This document shows, in pieces, positions 32,650 through 42,224 of a stretch of DNA of 64,000 nucleotides. The position numbers and the translations under genes are program-made. The stretch is from NCBI RefSeq assembly GCF_900106695.1, contig NZ_FNMZ01000002.1, positions 372,001-436,000 on the forward strand, written 5' to 3'. This DNA is from Albimonas donghaensis (GTDB lineage Bacteria > Pseudomonadota > Alphaproteobacteria > Rhodobacterales > Rhodobacteraceae). The first letter of the stretch is position 1. Each line of letters begins with the position of its first letter. The notes beneath the pieces are model-generated. The model was given only the letters and a program-made list of their open reading frames with translations. It was not told the DNA's origin and searched no databases.

Positions 32650-33783
32650 TCAGCCGGCCTCGCCCTCGGGCGGCGGGGTCTTGGCCTCGCGCTTGAAGGG
32701 GTTCGAGTCGGGCACCTCGAAGTCGAGCCGCATGTCCCCTTTCCGATAGGCCTCGTCCATGTAGCGGAAGCTGGGCACGGTCATCCGCATCAGGTGATCG
32801 CCGGCCTTGAAGGGCGGGTATTTCTCCATCGCCTCCGGGGTCCGGAACTTTTCCAGCGGCTGCACGACCTCGTGGTAGTTCAGCCCGAAGAACAGCGGGC
32901 AGGAGAACCGCTCCCGCCCGATATTCACCACCCGGTGCTGGGTGGACTTGTAGCGCCCGCCGGACCAGGCCTCGAAGATGTCGCCGATATTGACCACGAA
33001 GCAGCCGGGGATCGGCGGCGCCTCGATCCACATGTCGTCGGCGTTCATCACCTGCAGCCCGGCCGAGCCCGTCAGCAGGATGGTGAAGCACTCGAAATCC
33101 GAATGCGAGGCGATGCCCACCACGTCCCTGGTCGCCGGCATGTCGTTGGGCACGTAGCGCAGCAGGCGAAGCTGCGAGGTCGGGCAGGTGACCTTGGCGC
33201 GCAGCTCCTCCGCGTCCACCCCCAGCTCCCAGGCCAGGCAGTCCATCATCTTCAGGCTCAGCGCGAAGACCGCCTCGTAATAGGCCGAGACCGTCTCCCG
33301 CCAGCCGGGGATGTCGGGCCAGACATTGGGGCCGGTCATCCGCCAGCCCGCGACGTGGTCGGGATGGTCGGCGGGGGCCTCGAACCCCATGTCCCAGGCC
33401 TCGTTGAAGTTGATCTTCTTCGGGAAATCCGCGCCGTTCTCCTCGAACGGGACATAGCCGCGGTGATGGGTGGTGAAGCCCGACCACCAGCGCATCTTGA
33501 AGGCGCGCGCGCGGCCGTGGAAGTCCTGCGAGGCCGCCAGCACCGCCTCCACCAGGTCCTGCGGCACGCCATGGTTGGCCACGTAGAAAAAGCCCGAGCT
33601 CCGCGCCGCCTCGCCCAGCGCCGCGGCGACCTTCGCCACCCCGTCGGGCTCGCCCGCGACCAGCGGCCCGAGATCCACCACCGGCAGGGCGGCGTCGTCG
33701 AGGGTCAGGGCGCGCTGGTCGGGGTCCGCGCCTTCCGGCGTGGCGGAGAGCGCGGGGGCGTCGGAGGCGGGACCGTCATGCAT
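32650..33783 (-). CDS. 2-oxoglutarate/Fe(II) dioxygenase of the isopenicillin-N-synthase family
   Basis: 377 residues. N-terminal DIOX_N domain (VVDLGPLVAGE, then SGFFYVANHGVP near residue 70) and C-terminal 2OG-Fe(II) oxygenase domain. The iron ligands are His and Asp in ASHSDFECFTIL (near residue 226) and His in STQHRVVN (near residue 288); the cosubstrate Arg-x-Ser is in RERFSCPLFF. Such proteins hydroxylate or desaturate small molecules; bacterial members near transport genes are largely uncharacterised. It is divergent from a polyamine-type ABC transporter, so the imported compound might be its substrate; this is inference. Confidence 0.9.
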   Translation of the reverse strand: MHDGPASDAPALSATPEGADPDQRALTLDDAALPVVDLGPLVAGEPDGVAKVAAALGEAARSSGFFYVANHGVPQDLVEAVLAASQDFHGRARAFKMRWWSGFTTHHRGYVPFEENGADFPKKINFNEAWDMGFEAPADHPDHVAGWRMTGPNVWPDIPGWRETVSAYYEAVFALSLKMMDCLAWELGVDAEELRAKVTCPTSQLRLLRYVPNDMPATRDVVGIASHSDFECFTILLTGSAGLQVMNADDMWIEAPPIPGCFVVNIGDIFEAWSGGRYKSTQHRVVNIGRERFSCPLFFGLNYHEVVQPLEKFRTPEAMEKYPPFKAGDHLMRMTVPSFRYMDEAYRKGDMRLDFEVPDSNPFKREAKTPPPEGEAG

Positions 33784-34102
33784 GGGGCAGGCTCCTGGAC
33801 TCGAATCGCCAGAAGTCTGCCATCAAGCCCGCCTCTTGACCATTTCAGAGGTGATGCCTTCGCTTTGGGCGATAAGTCGCGCATGCTCGCCCGAATTATA
33901 GGCGCCCACCCTCTCCGCCCCGGGGCCGGCCGCGCGGCGCGAGGCCGGGCTGGGCTCGGACCAGCGGCCCGGATCAGCAGCGGGGATCGGCGACGGCGAT
34001 CGTTGGCATGGCAACTGCATGACGACCCGCGAAGCCGGGCCCCGGAACCGCCCGGACCAACAACCGGGGAACGCAGCCCCCGCCCGACAGGAGAGCCCGA
34101 CG
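33784..34102. other. 319-base divergent region between dioxygenase and ABC transporter
   Basis: No gene. Contains an AT-richer stretch around 33830-33900 (TTGACC at 33836 and AATTATAGG near 33894) that probably holds promoters for one or both sides, but no pair with 16-18 base spacing could be assigned confidently. Confidence 0.55.
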
Positions 34103-35263
34103 ATGACCACCCGCCGCCCGCGCCTCATCCTTCCTTCGGCGTCCGCCGCTTCCGCCCCTGCTTCCGGCCCCGCTTCCGGCCCCATATCCGGGCTCAGCCG
34201 CCGCAGCTTCCTGCGCAACTCCGCCGCCACCGCCGGCGCGGTCGCCGCGGCCTCGGCGCTCGGCGCCCCGGCGCTGGCCCAGGCCCGCAGCCTCAGGATC
34301 GGCTCCTATGGCGGCTATTTCGAAAATTCGTTCAAGGAATTCGTCTACCCCGAATTCACCGCCGCCACCGGCATCGAGATCGAGAGCGTCACCCAGCCCA
34401 ACTCCTCCGACTGGCTGGTGACCATGCAGAACGCGGCCTCCTCCGGCGCCGTGCCCGCCGACCTGTCGCTCTACGCCCGCGACACCATGATCCGCGCCGC
34501 GCGCATCGGCGGGCTTCTGGCGCCCATGGACCCGGCCGCCATGCCCAACGCCGAGGGGCTGGAGTCCAGGTTCCTCTACACCGGCGACGCCGGCCTGATG
34601 GGCGTGGGCGCGATGGCCTGGTTCACCTCGATGGTCATCAACCCCAACGTGGTCGAGGCCCCGGCCTCCTGGGCCGAGTTCTGGGACGTCGAGACCTACG
34701 AGTCCTCGCTCGGCCTCAACAAGCTCTACAATTCCTACCTGCTCGACATCGCGGCGGCGACGTTCTTCGACGGCGCCGAGACCATGGGCTCGAAGGACGG
34801 CATCATGGCCTGCATGGAGAAGATCGCCGAGCTGAAGCCCTGCGTCGGCCTGTGGTGGTCGGCCGAAAGCCAGATGGAACAGGCGATGAAGAACGAGGAC
34901 GTCATCGGCGGCACCTATTACCACGACGTCGCCGGGCTGATGGCCTCCGAAGGCTTCCCCATCGCCTCGATCTTCCCCAGGGAGGGCAACCCGCAGGATT
35001 ACGGCTCGTGGTGCCTGACGGAGGGCTCGGAGAAGTCGGCGGAGGCCGCGGAGTTCATCAACTTCGCCTCGCTCCCCTCCACCCAGGCGCTGATGTCTCG
35101 CAAGATCGGCACCGCGCCGCTGCTGCCGCAGTCGGGGACCGACCTGACCGACGCGGAATTCGCTTCGGTCTCCGGCACGCCCGCCATCACGCCGGCCTAC
35201 GAGGCCTATCTGGACGAGGCCGAGTTCATCAAGGAGGAATGGGAGAAGATGCTGGCCGCCTGA
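34103..35263 (+). CDS. Polyamine-type ABC transporter substrate-binding protein
   Basis: 386 residues from the ATG at 34103, chosen over 34019 because AGGAGAG lies upstream. A Tat-like signal (SRRSFLRNSAATAGAVAAAS) sends it to the periplasm. The mature protein is of the PotD/PotF spermidine-putrescine class: RIGSYGGYFENSFKEFVYPEF at the start, and the usual hinge segments VIGGTYYHDVAGLM and PAITPAYEAYLDEAEF at the end. Followed by ATPase and two permease genes, giving a full PotABCD-like importer. The ligand need not be a polyamine. Confidence 0.9.
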   Translation: MTTRRPRLILPSASAASAPASGPASGPISGLSRRSFLRNSAATAGAVAAASALGAPALAQARSLRIGSYGGYFENSFKEFVYPEFTAATGIEIESVTQPNSSDWLVTMQNAASSGAVPADLSLYARDTMIRAARIGGLLAPMDPAAMPNAEGLESRFLYTGDAGLMGVGAMAWFTSMVINPNVVEAPASWAEFWDVETYESSLGLNKLYNSYLLDIAAATFFDGAETMGSKDGIMACMEKIAELKPCVGLWWSAESQMEQAMKNEDVIGGTYYHDVAGLMASEGFPIASIFPREGNPQDYGSWCLTEGSEKSAEAAEFINFASLPSTQALMSRKIGTAPLLPQSGTDLTDAEFASVSGTPAITPAYEAYLDEAEFIKEEWEKMLAA

Positions 35264-35278
35264 CGGGGACCCGGACCC

Positions 35279-36349
35279 ATGGCGGAACTGCGCATTGCGG
35301 GCGTGACGAAATCCTTCGGCGCGGGCCCGCCGGCGGTGGAGCGAATCGACCTGCGCTTCGCCGACGGCGAGCTGACCGCCCTGCTGGGCCCGTCGGGCTG
35401 CGGGAAGACCACGCTGCTGCGCATGATCGCGGGGCTGGAGACGCCCAGCGCCGGGCGGATCGAGCTGGGCGGGGCGGACATCACCGCCCTGCCCGCCCAC
35501 AGGCGCCGCTTCGGCATGGTGTTCCAGAACTTCGCGCTGTTCCCGCATCTGTCGGTGGCCGAGAACGTGGCCTACGCGCTCTCCATCGCGGGGGTGGCGA
35601 AGGCCAGGCGCCTCGCGAGGGCGGAGGAGTTGCTGGAGCTGGTCCGCCTCCCCGGCCTCGGGGCCCGGCGGGTGGGCGAGCTTTCCGGCGGCCAGCGCCA
35701 GCGGGTGGCGATCGCCCGCGCCCTGGCGCAGGAGCCCGACGTGTTCCTGCTGGACGAACCGATGTCGGCGCTCGATGCGCAATTGCGCGAGGAGATGCAG
35801 GTGGAGCTTCGGCTGCTCCAGCAGAAGCTCGGCATCACCACCATCGTCGTGACCCATGACCAGCGCGAGGCGATGACCATGGCCGATCAGGTCGTGGTGA
35901 TGTCGAAGGGCCGGGCCGAGCAGGTCGCCCCCCCGCAGGAGGTCTACCGCAACCCCGCCAACGCCTTCGTGGCCGGCTTCATCGGCAAGGCCAACATGCT
36001 GCCGGCGACGGCGATGGGCGGGGCCGCGCGGCTGGATTGCGGGACGTCGCTGGCGCTGTCGCCGCCGGCGGCCTTCCGCGACGGGGCGGAACTGGTGCTG
36101 GCCTGCCGGCCGGAATGGATGCGGCTGGCCTCCGGGCCGGGGCCGAACCGCCTGCCGGCCAGGGTCGCCTTCGTGCGCGACATCGGCCAGGTGCGGGAGA
36201 TCCACGCCGAGGCGGACGGGCGGACGCTGGTCTGCGAACTGCCCTTCTCCGCCCCCGAGCGCCCCCGGCTGGGGGAGACCATCCACCTGGAATTCCCGCC
36301 CGACATGCTGCGCGCCTTCCCGGCCCGGGACCGGGCGGAGGTCGCGTGA
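35279..36349 (+). CDS. ABC transporter ATP-binding protein (PotA-like)
   Basis: 356 residues. Walker A GPSGCGKTT (near residue 38), signature LSGGQRQRVAIARA (near 137), Walker B VFLLDEPMSALD (near 157) and the His switch VTHDQREA are intact. The C-terminal third (from about residue 240) is a TOBE domain (ANMLPATAMGG...), typical of importers of this class. The start follows the substrate-binding gene after 15 bases; the stop overlaps the next start (GTGA). Confidence 0.95.
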   Translation: MAELRIAGVTKSFGAGPPAVERIDLRFADGELTALLGPSGCGKTTLLRMIAGLETPSAGRIELGGADITALPAHRRRFGMVFQNFALFPHLSVAENVAYALSIAGVAKARRLARAEELLELVRLPGLGARRVGELSGGQRQRVAIARALAQEPDVFLLDEPMSALDAQLREEMQVELRLLQQKLGITTIVVTHDQREAMTMADQVVVMSKGRAEQVAPPQEVYRNPANAFVAGFIGKANMLPATAMGGAARLDCGTSLALSPPAAFRDGAELVLACRPEWMRLASGPGPNRLPARVAFVRDIGQVREIHAEADGRTLVCELPFSAPERPRLGETIHLEFPPDMLRAFPARDRAEVA

Positions 36350-37452
36350 GCACGCCTCCCCACGCCCCCGCCCCCGCCCAGGCCCGCGCCCAAGCCCGCG
36401 CCGCGGCGCAGCAAGCGGACCGCGCGGATCCGGGCGCCGGGGCCGCGGGCGCCGACCTCTCCGCGCCGCGCGGGCGCCCCGGCGCAACCGGCGCCCCGGT
36501 CGACGCGCGGCCCGGTGCCCCGTCCCGCGGCCTGCGCTTCGTCCATGCGCAATATGCGCTGGCTCTTGTCGTCGCCGGCCTCTGCCTCTCCCCCTTCGCG
36601 CTGGTCTTCGCGATCTCGCTGGGCGAGGTCGAGGCCGGCGCCGCCTGGAACTGGGGGGTTTCCGCGGCCAATTACGCGCGGGTCTTCGTGGGGCTCGACT
36701 GGCCCGAGAGCGCCTCCTTCGTCTACATGCGCAAGCTGGGATGGAGCCTCGCCTACGCCGCGCTGGGCGCGGTCATCGCGGTCGCCTTCGCCTTCCCCTT
36801 CGCCTGGGCGATGACCCGCCGCTCGCGCCGGGCGCAGACGGTCTGGCTGGTGTTCCTGCTGTCGTCGCTGTCGCTGTCCGAGGTCTTCGTGGTCATGGGC
36901 TGGGACGTGCTGCTGTCCAACCGCTCCGGCCTGCCCATGGCGTTCCGCGAGACCGGGCTGACCGACTGGCTGAAGGCCGTGGGCTGGTTCGACGTCCTGC
37001 GCGAGATCGGGCTGGCCACGCCGCGCAACGTGCGGTTCAAGCCCTCGGTCTTCGCGACCGTGCTGACCCTGTCCTACCTGGTCTTCCCCTATGCGGTGAT
37101 CCTGCTCTACCCGGCGCTGTCGCGGCTCGACCCCGCGATGATGGAGGCGGCGCGGACCATGGGCGCGCGCCCCTTCACGGTGATCCGAACCGTGGCGCTG
37201 CCCGCCTGCCGGCTGCCCATCGCGGGCGCGGCGCTGCTGCTCTTCGTCTATCTGCTGGGCGCCTATGTCGCCGTCACCGTCTTCGCCGATCCGTCCCGGC
37301 AGACGCTGACCATCACCATCTACGAATCGGTCCGCGGCGCGACGCTCAACGCCCCCTTCGGCGCGGCCCAGGCCATGGTGCTGCTGGTCACCGCCGTCGC
37401 CTGCCTGGGCGCGAGCCTGGCGCTGGCGAAACGCGCGGAGCGCCGGTCATGA
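36346..37452 (+). CDS. ABC transporter permease 1 (PotB-like)
   Basis: 368 residues from a GTG overlapping the ATPase stop. The first ~55 residues are an Ala/Pro/Arg-rich low-complexity extension not usual in PotB. Then six membrane segments (first about residues 68-90) and the EAA loop MMEAARTMGARPFTVIRTVALP (given as EAARTMGARP near residue 265), which docks on the ATPase. Overlaps the second permease by 4 bp. The real start might lie downstream of the extension. Confidence 0.9.
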   Translation: MSTPPHAPAPAQARAQARAAAQQADRADPGAGAAGADLSAPRGRPGATGAPVDARPGAPSRGLRFVHAQYALALVVAGLCLSPFALVFAISLGEVEAGAAWNWGVSAANYARVFVGLDWPESASFVYMRKLGWSLAYAALGAVIAVAFAFPFAWAMTRRSRRAQTVWLVFLLSSLSLSEVFVVMGWDVLLSNRSGLPMAFRETGLTDWLKAVGWFDVLREIGLATPRNVRFKPSVFATVLTLSYLVFPYAVILLYPALSRLDPAMMEAARTMGARPFTVIRTVALPACRLPIAGAALLLFVYLLGAYVAVTVFADPSRQTLTITIYESVRGATLNAPFGAAQAMVLLVTAVACLGASLALAKRAERRS

Positions 37453-38297
37453 TCCCCGCGCCCCGCCCCCGCGCCCGCATCCGCCTGCGCCCGACGCCGG
37501 GAGGCGTCGCCGGCTGGCTCTACCTCGCCTGGTGCGCGGTCTTCGTGGCGGCCCCGATCCTGGTGGTCTGCGCCTCGGCGCTGAACGGGGGGCGCTCGAT
37601 GCTGTTCCCGCCCCAGGATCCGACGCTCGACCGTTTCGTGGAGTTCTTCGTGACCGACGAGGTCTGGACCCGCGCCCTGCGCCTGTCGGCGATCATCGCG
37701 GTCAGCTCCGCCGCGCTCGCCACCGCGCTGGCCTGGCCGGTGGCCTACGGGCTGTGGCGGGGCGCCTCGCGGTTGTCGAAGGCGCTGGGGGCGGGGCTCG
37801 CCATGCCCTTCGCGCTGCCGCCCATCGTGTTCGGGGTCGGGCTCGGGTTCCTCTGGGTCTTCGCCGGGCTGATCGGCACGGTGGAGGCGGCGATCCTGAG
37901 CCACGCCGCCCTGCACGCGGCGCTGCCGCTCGCCACCATCTCCATCGGGCTGCAATCGGTGGAGCGGGCGCATCTGGACGCCGCCGCCACCCTCGGCGCG
38001 ACCGAGCGGGTGATCTTCCGCACCATCATCCTGCCGCAGACGATCCCCTACACCGCCTCGGGCTTCTTCTTCGCGCTGGTGCTGAGCTTCAACGAGTTCA
38101 TCGTGACCTTCTTCGTCTCGGCCTCGGCCTATTCGACGGTCACGCTCCAGATCTTCAACAGCCTGCGCAACGGCTTCACCCCGACCATGGCGGTCGGGGC
38201 CATCGCCTTCATCCTGACCTCGGTCCTCGCCTTCGGGCTGGTCGCCCGGTTCGGCGACCTGCCGCGCCTGATGGGCGCCGATCCCGCCCGCCGCTAG
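37449..38297 (+). CDS. ABC transporter permease 2 (PotC-like)
   Basis: 282 residues starting with the ATG that overlaps the permease 1 stop. Six membrane segments; EAA loop LDAAATLGATERVIFRTIILP (core AAATLGATERV near residue 179). Completes the four-gene importer. Typical length for PotC. No terminator is visible after it. Confidence 0.92.
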   Translation: MIPAPRPRARIRLRPTPGGVAGWLYLAWCAVFVAAPILVVCASALNGGRSMLFPPQDPTLDRFVEFFVTDEVWTRALRLSAIIAVSSAALATALAWPVAYGLWRGASRLSKALGAGLAMPFALPPIVFGVGLGFLWVFAGLIGTVEAAILSHAALHAALPLATISIGLQSVERAHLDAAATLGATERVIFRTIILPQTIPYTASGFFFALVLSFNEFIVTFFVSASAYSTVTLQIFNSLRNGFTPTMAVGAIAFILTSVLAFGLVARFGDLPRLMGADPARR

Positions 38298-38357
38298 GTC
38301 CCCGCCCCCCCCTCGCGTCCCGCCCGAGTCCCAGCCCCCCGCCCCGGAGCCCCCGCC

Positions 38358-38534
38358 ATGCCCCAGCAACCGCGCCTCGCCGACGGGCGCCAGCCCGGCC
38401 ACCGCCGCCCCGCGATCAGGGGCGCGGAGAGCGGGCCCATGGTCCCGATGGCCTTCGCCCGCCTCCCGACGGGGGCGGCGCGATCGGCCGCCGGGATCGT
38501 CGCCGCCATCGGCCCGCGGGCGGCGGCCGCATGA
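38358..38534 (+). CDS. Possible small protein of 58 residues (doubtful)
   Basis: ATG at 38358 with CGGAG about 9 bases upstream; the frame ends in TGA overlapping the next ATG (ATGA at 38531), the same coupling used by neighbouring genes. Composition is Arg/Ala/Pro-rich and no family is seen. It may be only a chance open frame in GC-rich DNA. Confidence 0.28.
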   Translation: MPQQPRLADGRQPGHRRPAIRGAESGPMVPMAFARLPTGAARSAAGIVAAIGPRAAAA

Positions 38535-39403
38535 CACCCCCCGCGATCCCGTCCGGCCCGGCCCCGACCGGCGGCGGAGGGGCCCCGAAGGGCGGTCCGG
38601 GCGCGGCCCCGCCGCCGCCGCGGCTGATCGACGTGCAGGGCCTGTGGCGCCGGCAATGGCTGCGGACGGCGGGCGAGGAGGACGCGACGACGGAGGTCTG
38701 GTGGATCCAGGCCGGTCCGCTGCATGTGGACCTGCGCCTGCCCGCCGACCTGCCCCGGCGCGAGACCGGGCGCCCGGGCGTGCGGGGGCTCGCCGACCTG
38801 CCCGCCGCGGACCTGCGCCGGCTGGCCCGGGCCGAGGGTTTCGCCGGCATCACCACGGTGGAGCGCGGGGTCTGCACCTGGACCCGCCGGGTCAACTGGC
38901 GCGGGCCGCTGGACGGGCCGGACGTGGGGGCGCTGTTCTTCGAGGGCGACGCGCTGATCGAGCGCGGGGTCTTCGCCGATTACGCCGAGCTCTGGCGACG
39001 CGAGGCCCCCGGCGCCCGCCCGCCCCTGCGCGCCATGCAGCTGCGCCGGGCCGACGGGCAGGCCGCGGTGCTGGCGCAGGCGGGGGAGATATTCATGCTC
39101 GGCCGCGGCGCCCCCGGCGCGCTCGCCGCCAACGCGCCGCTGGCCGACCGGCTGGACCGGGCGCTGGACCAGCGCCACCGCGGAGCGCTGCGCCGGCTGT
39201 TCGACCAGGAATTCTGCATCGGCCGGATCACGCCCGCGGGCGGGGTCATCGCCCGGTCCACCAACCCGCTGCGGGTCGGCGCGCGGGCCTTCGACGCCGA
39301 CGTGTTCGAGGCCGACGCCGTGCGCCTCACCGCCATGGATTTCGAGGGCGCCGCGCGGGAGGACGTCTGGCTGCGCGTTCCCGTCGCCGAACCCTGCCCC
39401 TGA
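38531..39403 (+). CDS. Hri1-like protein of unknown function
   Basis: 290 residues; the first ~30 are Pro/Gly-rich. The core resembles a lipocalin-like family related to the eukaryotic Hri1 protein: GLWRRQWLRTAGEEDATTEVWWIQ at about residue 36 (two segments), VDLRLPADLP, EGFAGITTV and ERGVFADYAELW. No catalytic residues are evident. Located between the transporter genes and an MBL hydrolase. The resemblance is from memory of the pattern, so the family name is tentative. Confidence 0.7.
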   Translation: MTPPAIPSGPAPTGGGGAPKGGPGAAPPPPRLIDVQGLWRRQWLRTAGEEDATTEVWWIQAGPLHVDLRLPADLPRRETGRPGVRGLADLPAADLRRLARAEGFAGITTVERGVCTWTRRVNWRGPLDGPDVGALFFEGDALIERGVFADYAELWRREAPGARPPLRAMQLRRADGQAAVLAQAGEIFMLGRGAPGALAANAPLADRLDRALDQRHRGALRRLFDQEFCIGRITPAGGVIARSTNPLRVGARAFDADVFEADAVRLTAMDFEGAAREDVWLRVPVAEPCP

Positions 39404-39410
39404 AGCCGCC

Positions 39411-40229
39411 TCAGCCGCCCCAGCGCGCGAGGTAGTCGTCGCAGATCTCCCGCATCCGGGCCTGGTCGAAGGCGTCGTTATGCCCGCCATGGACCACCCC
39501 GACCTCCAGCTCGCGCAGCCGGCGCAGGGTGGCGCGGTATTCGTCCAGGTCGCCGGCCAGGATCAGCGGCCCGTCATAGATCGCATCGCCCGAGAAGAAG
39601 GTCCCGTCGACCTCGTCCAGCAGCCCGATCCCCCCGTCCGAATGTCCCGGCAGGTGCAGCACCAGGAAGGCGCGGTCGCCCAGCTCCACCCGGTCGCCTT
39701 CCTCAAGCAGCATGGTCGCGGGGGCGGGCTTCATCGCGTAGGCGGAGAGGTCGAAGCCCGCCTCCGGGATCGCGTCGACCAGCACCGGCGGCAGCGGGCG
39801 ATAGCCGGAGGCGCGGAACTTCTCCAGCAGCTCGGCGGGGTATTCGTCGCGGAACAGCGTGGCGAGCGGGTCGGGGACCTCCAGCAGCAGGTCCTTCTCC
39901 TCCCGCGGGTGGATCAGGCGGGTGTCGAATTCCCAGGACCCGGCCATGTGGTCGATATGCGCGTGGGAGAGGACATGGACCAGCGGCTTTTCCGGCGCGG
40001 CGCGCAGCCCCGCCACGAAGGGCGCGAGCGGGGCGATCCCCATGCCCGAATCGATCAGCATGTCCCGCTCCGCCCCCTCCACCAGGTAGAGATTGGCGCG
40101 CAGCAGCAGGTCCACATGCGGCTCGTCGATCAGGGTGACGCCGGGGGCGACCCGCCTGGCGCGGAACCAGGCGTCGGCCACCGGCAGGGCGGCGGCGATC
40201 TCGGCGGCGTCTTGCGTGGGGGCGGGCAT
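39411..40229 (-). CDS. MBL-fold metallo-hydrolase
   Basis: 272 residues. Metal motif LSHAHIDHMAGS (HxHxDH near residue 89), a later His in LHLPGHSDGG (near residue 198) and Asp in FFSGDAIYDGP (near 214), and the final His in VVHGGHNDAF, so all zinc-ligand positions are filled. Cytosolic. It converges on the Hri1-like gene with only 7 bases between stops. Substrate unknown; thioester or lactone hydrolysis is common in such proteins. Confidence 0.9.
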   Translation of the reverse strand: MPAPTQDAAEIAAALPVADAWFRARRVAPGVTLIDEPHVDLLLRANLYLVEGAERDMLIDSGMGIAPLAPFVAGLRAAPEKPLVHVLSHAHIDHMAGSWEFDTRLIHPREEKDLLLEVPDPLATLFRDEYPAELLEKFRASGYRPLPPVLVDAIPEAGFDLSAYAMKPAPATMLLEEGDRVELGDRAFLVLHLPGHSDGGIGLLDEVDGTFFSGDAIYDGPLILAGDLDEYRATLRRLRELEVGVVHGGHNDAFDQARMREICDDYLARWGG

Positions 40230-40310
40230 GGGACCTCCGGGGCGCGCGTGCGGGATGCTGGACCCCGACCTTGCGCCCCCCGGCCCGGCGGAGCCAGCCC
40301 CGCCGCCTGT

Positions 40311-41078
40311 TCAGCTTCGCCGCACCGAGGCGGTCACGTAGTTCACCGAAAGGTCCCGGGCGGAGATCGACCACGACCAGCCCAGCGGGTTGAACACGAA
40401 GCCCTTGCGGTCCACCGGATCGAGCCCGACGCCGCGGAGCAGCCCGTAAAGCTCGTCCGGCGTGATGAATTTCCGCCAGTCATGGGTGCCCTTGGGCAAC
40501 CAGCGCATGATGTGCTCGGCCCCCACGATGGCCATGGCGAAGCTTTTGGGGTTGCGGTTCAGGGTCGAGCAGATCATCAGCCCGCCCGGCTTCAGCAACG
40601 CCCGGCAGGCCCCGAGAAAGGCGGCGGGGTCGGGCACATGCTCCACCACTTCCATGTTCAGCACCACGTCGAAGGCTTCGCCCGCCTCGACCAGCGCCTC
40701 GGCGGTGGTGCAGCGATAGTCGATCCCCAGCTCCGACTGCGCGGCGTGGAGCTGGGCCACCGGGATGTTCCGCGGGGCGGGATCGACGCCCACGACGGTG
40801 GCGCCCATGCGGGCCATCGGCTCCGACAACAGCCCGCCGCCGCAGCCGATGTCGAGCAGGCGCAGCCCCTCGAACGGACGGTCGGCGGTGAGGTCGCGGG
40901 CGAACTCGGCGCCGATCTGCTCGACGATATAGCCCAGCCGGCAGGGGTTGAGCATGTGCAGCGGCTTGAACTTGCCGTGCGGGTCCCACCACTCGGCGGC
41001 CATCGCCTCGAACTTGGCGATCTCGGCCGGATCGGTGTCGGGAAGGGTCGCGGAGGGGCTCGGGGCGTCTTCGGTCAT
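40311..41078 (-). CDS. ubiG: Ubiquinone biosynthesis O-methyltransferase
   Basis: 255 residues from the ATG at 41078, with GGGAGC upstream. Carries out both O-methylations in ubiquinone synthesis. Characteristic features: [19 protein letters not shown] at the N-terminus, SAM motif [17 protein letters not shown] (near residue 75), and [15 protein letters not shown] plus WRKFI near residues 170-195. Length fits the family. Identity is secure. Confidence 0.96.
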   Translation of the reverse strand: MTEDAPSPSATLPDTDPAEIAKFEAMAAEWWDPHGKFKPLHMLNPCRLGYIVEQIGAEFARDLTADRPFEGLRLLDIGCGGGLLSEPMARMGATVVGVDPAPRNIPVAQLHAAQSELGIDYRCTTAEALVEAGEAFDVVLNMEVVEHVPDPAAFLGACRALLKPGGLMICSTLNRNPKSFAMAIVGAEHIMRWLPKGTHDWRKFITPDELYGLLRGVGLDPVDRKGFVFNPLGWSWSISARDLSVNYVTASVRRS

Positions 41079-41177
41079 GCTGGGCTCCCGGTCAGGAAAC
41101 GCTCGCTCCGCCCAACGATTGCGGCGGGAAAGCGTGTCCGCGCAGGGGGCGTTGCGGGTCGATCGCGCCGCGGCCCC

Positions 41178-41207
41178 TTGTGAACGGCCCCGGACATGCC
41201 ATAGATC
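41178..41207 (+). promoter_or_regulatory. Candidate promoter of the proline iminopeptidase gene
   Basis: TTGTGA, 18 bases, TAGATC. The -10 ends only 5 bases before the ATG at 41212, so transcription could begin at or within that codon. Confidence 0.4.
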
Positions 41208-41211
41208 GTCC

Positions 41212-42177
41212 ATGCGCGAAAGCGACCATGACCGCACGGCCCGAATGGCCCTTTATCCCGCCCTCGAACCCTTCGCCCGCATGCGGCTGGAGGTTCCGGG
41301 CGGCCATGACCTCTATGTCGAACAGTGCGGCAACCCCCGCGGCCAGCCGGTGGTGGTGCTGCATGGCGGGCCTGGGGGCGGATGCTCGCCCGGGATGCGC
41401 CGCTTCTTCGACCCCGAGGTCTATCGCGTGGTGCTGTTCGACCAGCGCGGCTGCGGGCGCTCGCGCCCCCATTCCAGCCTCGAGGGCAACACCACCTGGG
41501 ACCTGGTCGCGGATATCGAGCGCATCCGCGAGAAACTGGAGATCGACGCCTGGACCGTCTTCGGCGGCTCCTGGGGCGCGACGCTGGCGCTGATCTACGC
41601 CGAGACCCATCCCGAGCGGGTGGCGGCGCTGGCCCTGCGCGGCGTGTTCCTGATGACGCGGCGCGAGCTGAGCTGGTTCTACGGCGGCGGCGCCGGGCAG
41701 TTCCGCCCCGCCGACTGGGCGAAATTCGTCGAGGCGGTGCCGGAGACCGAGCGCGGCGACCTGATCGCCGCCTATCACCGGCGCCTGACCTCCGCGGACG
41801 TGATGGAGCAGACGCGCTTCGCCCGGCTCTGGGCGGGGTGGGAGGCGTCCTGCGCGACCCTGCATGGCGGCGGCGGCCACGGGCCGGACGGGGCCTACGC
41901 CCGCGCCTTCAGCCGGATCGAGTGCCATTACTTCATGAATGACGGCTGGCTGGAGGCCGACGGCCAGATCCTGCGCGACGCGGGCCGGCTGGAGGGCATC
42001 CCCGGCCATATCGTGCAGGGGCGCTACGACCTGATCTGCCCGCCGCTGTCGGCGCATCTGCTGCACAAGGCCTGGCCGGGCAGCCAGCTTCACATGATCC
42101 AGGACGGCGGCCACGCCCTGTCCGAACCGGGGATCGCAGCGAAGCTTGTCGAGATCATGGACGGTCTGCGCGGCTGA
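41212..42177 (+). CDS. pip: Proline iminopeptidase
   Basis: 321 residues. Alpha/beta-hydrolase of the S33 family that removes N-terminal proline. Oxyanion loop [14 protein letters not shown] (near residue 46), nucleophile [10 protein letters not shown] (Ser near residue 114), Asp in [11 protein letters not shown] and His in [11 protein letters not shown] near the C-terminus. The start at 41212 matches the candidate promoter if the mRNA is leaderless; ATG 41245 ([10 protein letters not shown]) better matches the usual N-terminus of the family. Cytosolic. Confidence 0.94.
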   Translation: MRESDHDRTARMALYPALEPFARMRLEVPGGHDLYVEQCGNPRGQPVVVLHGGPGGGCSPGMRRFFDPEVYRVVLFDQRGCGRSRPHSSLEGNTTWDLVADIERIREKLEIDAWTVFGGSWGATLALIYAETHPERVAALALRGVFLMTRRELSWFYGGGAGQFRPADWAKFVEAVPETERGDLIAAYHRRLTSADVMEQTRFARLWAGWEASCATLHGGGGHGPDGAYARAFSRIECHYFMNDGWLEADGQILRDAGRLEGIPGHIVQGRYDLICPPLSAHLLHKAWPGSQLHMIQDGGHALSEPGIAAKLVEIMDGLRG

Positions 42178-42224
42178 ACCCTGCGCGGGACGGCCGGTCG
42201 AGGCGGGCCCAGGGGGGAACGAGC

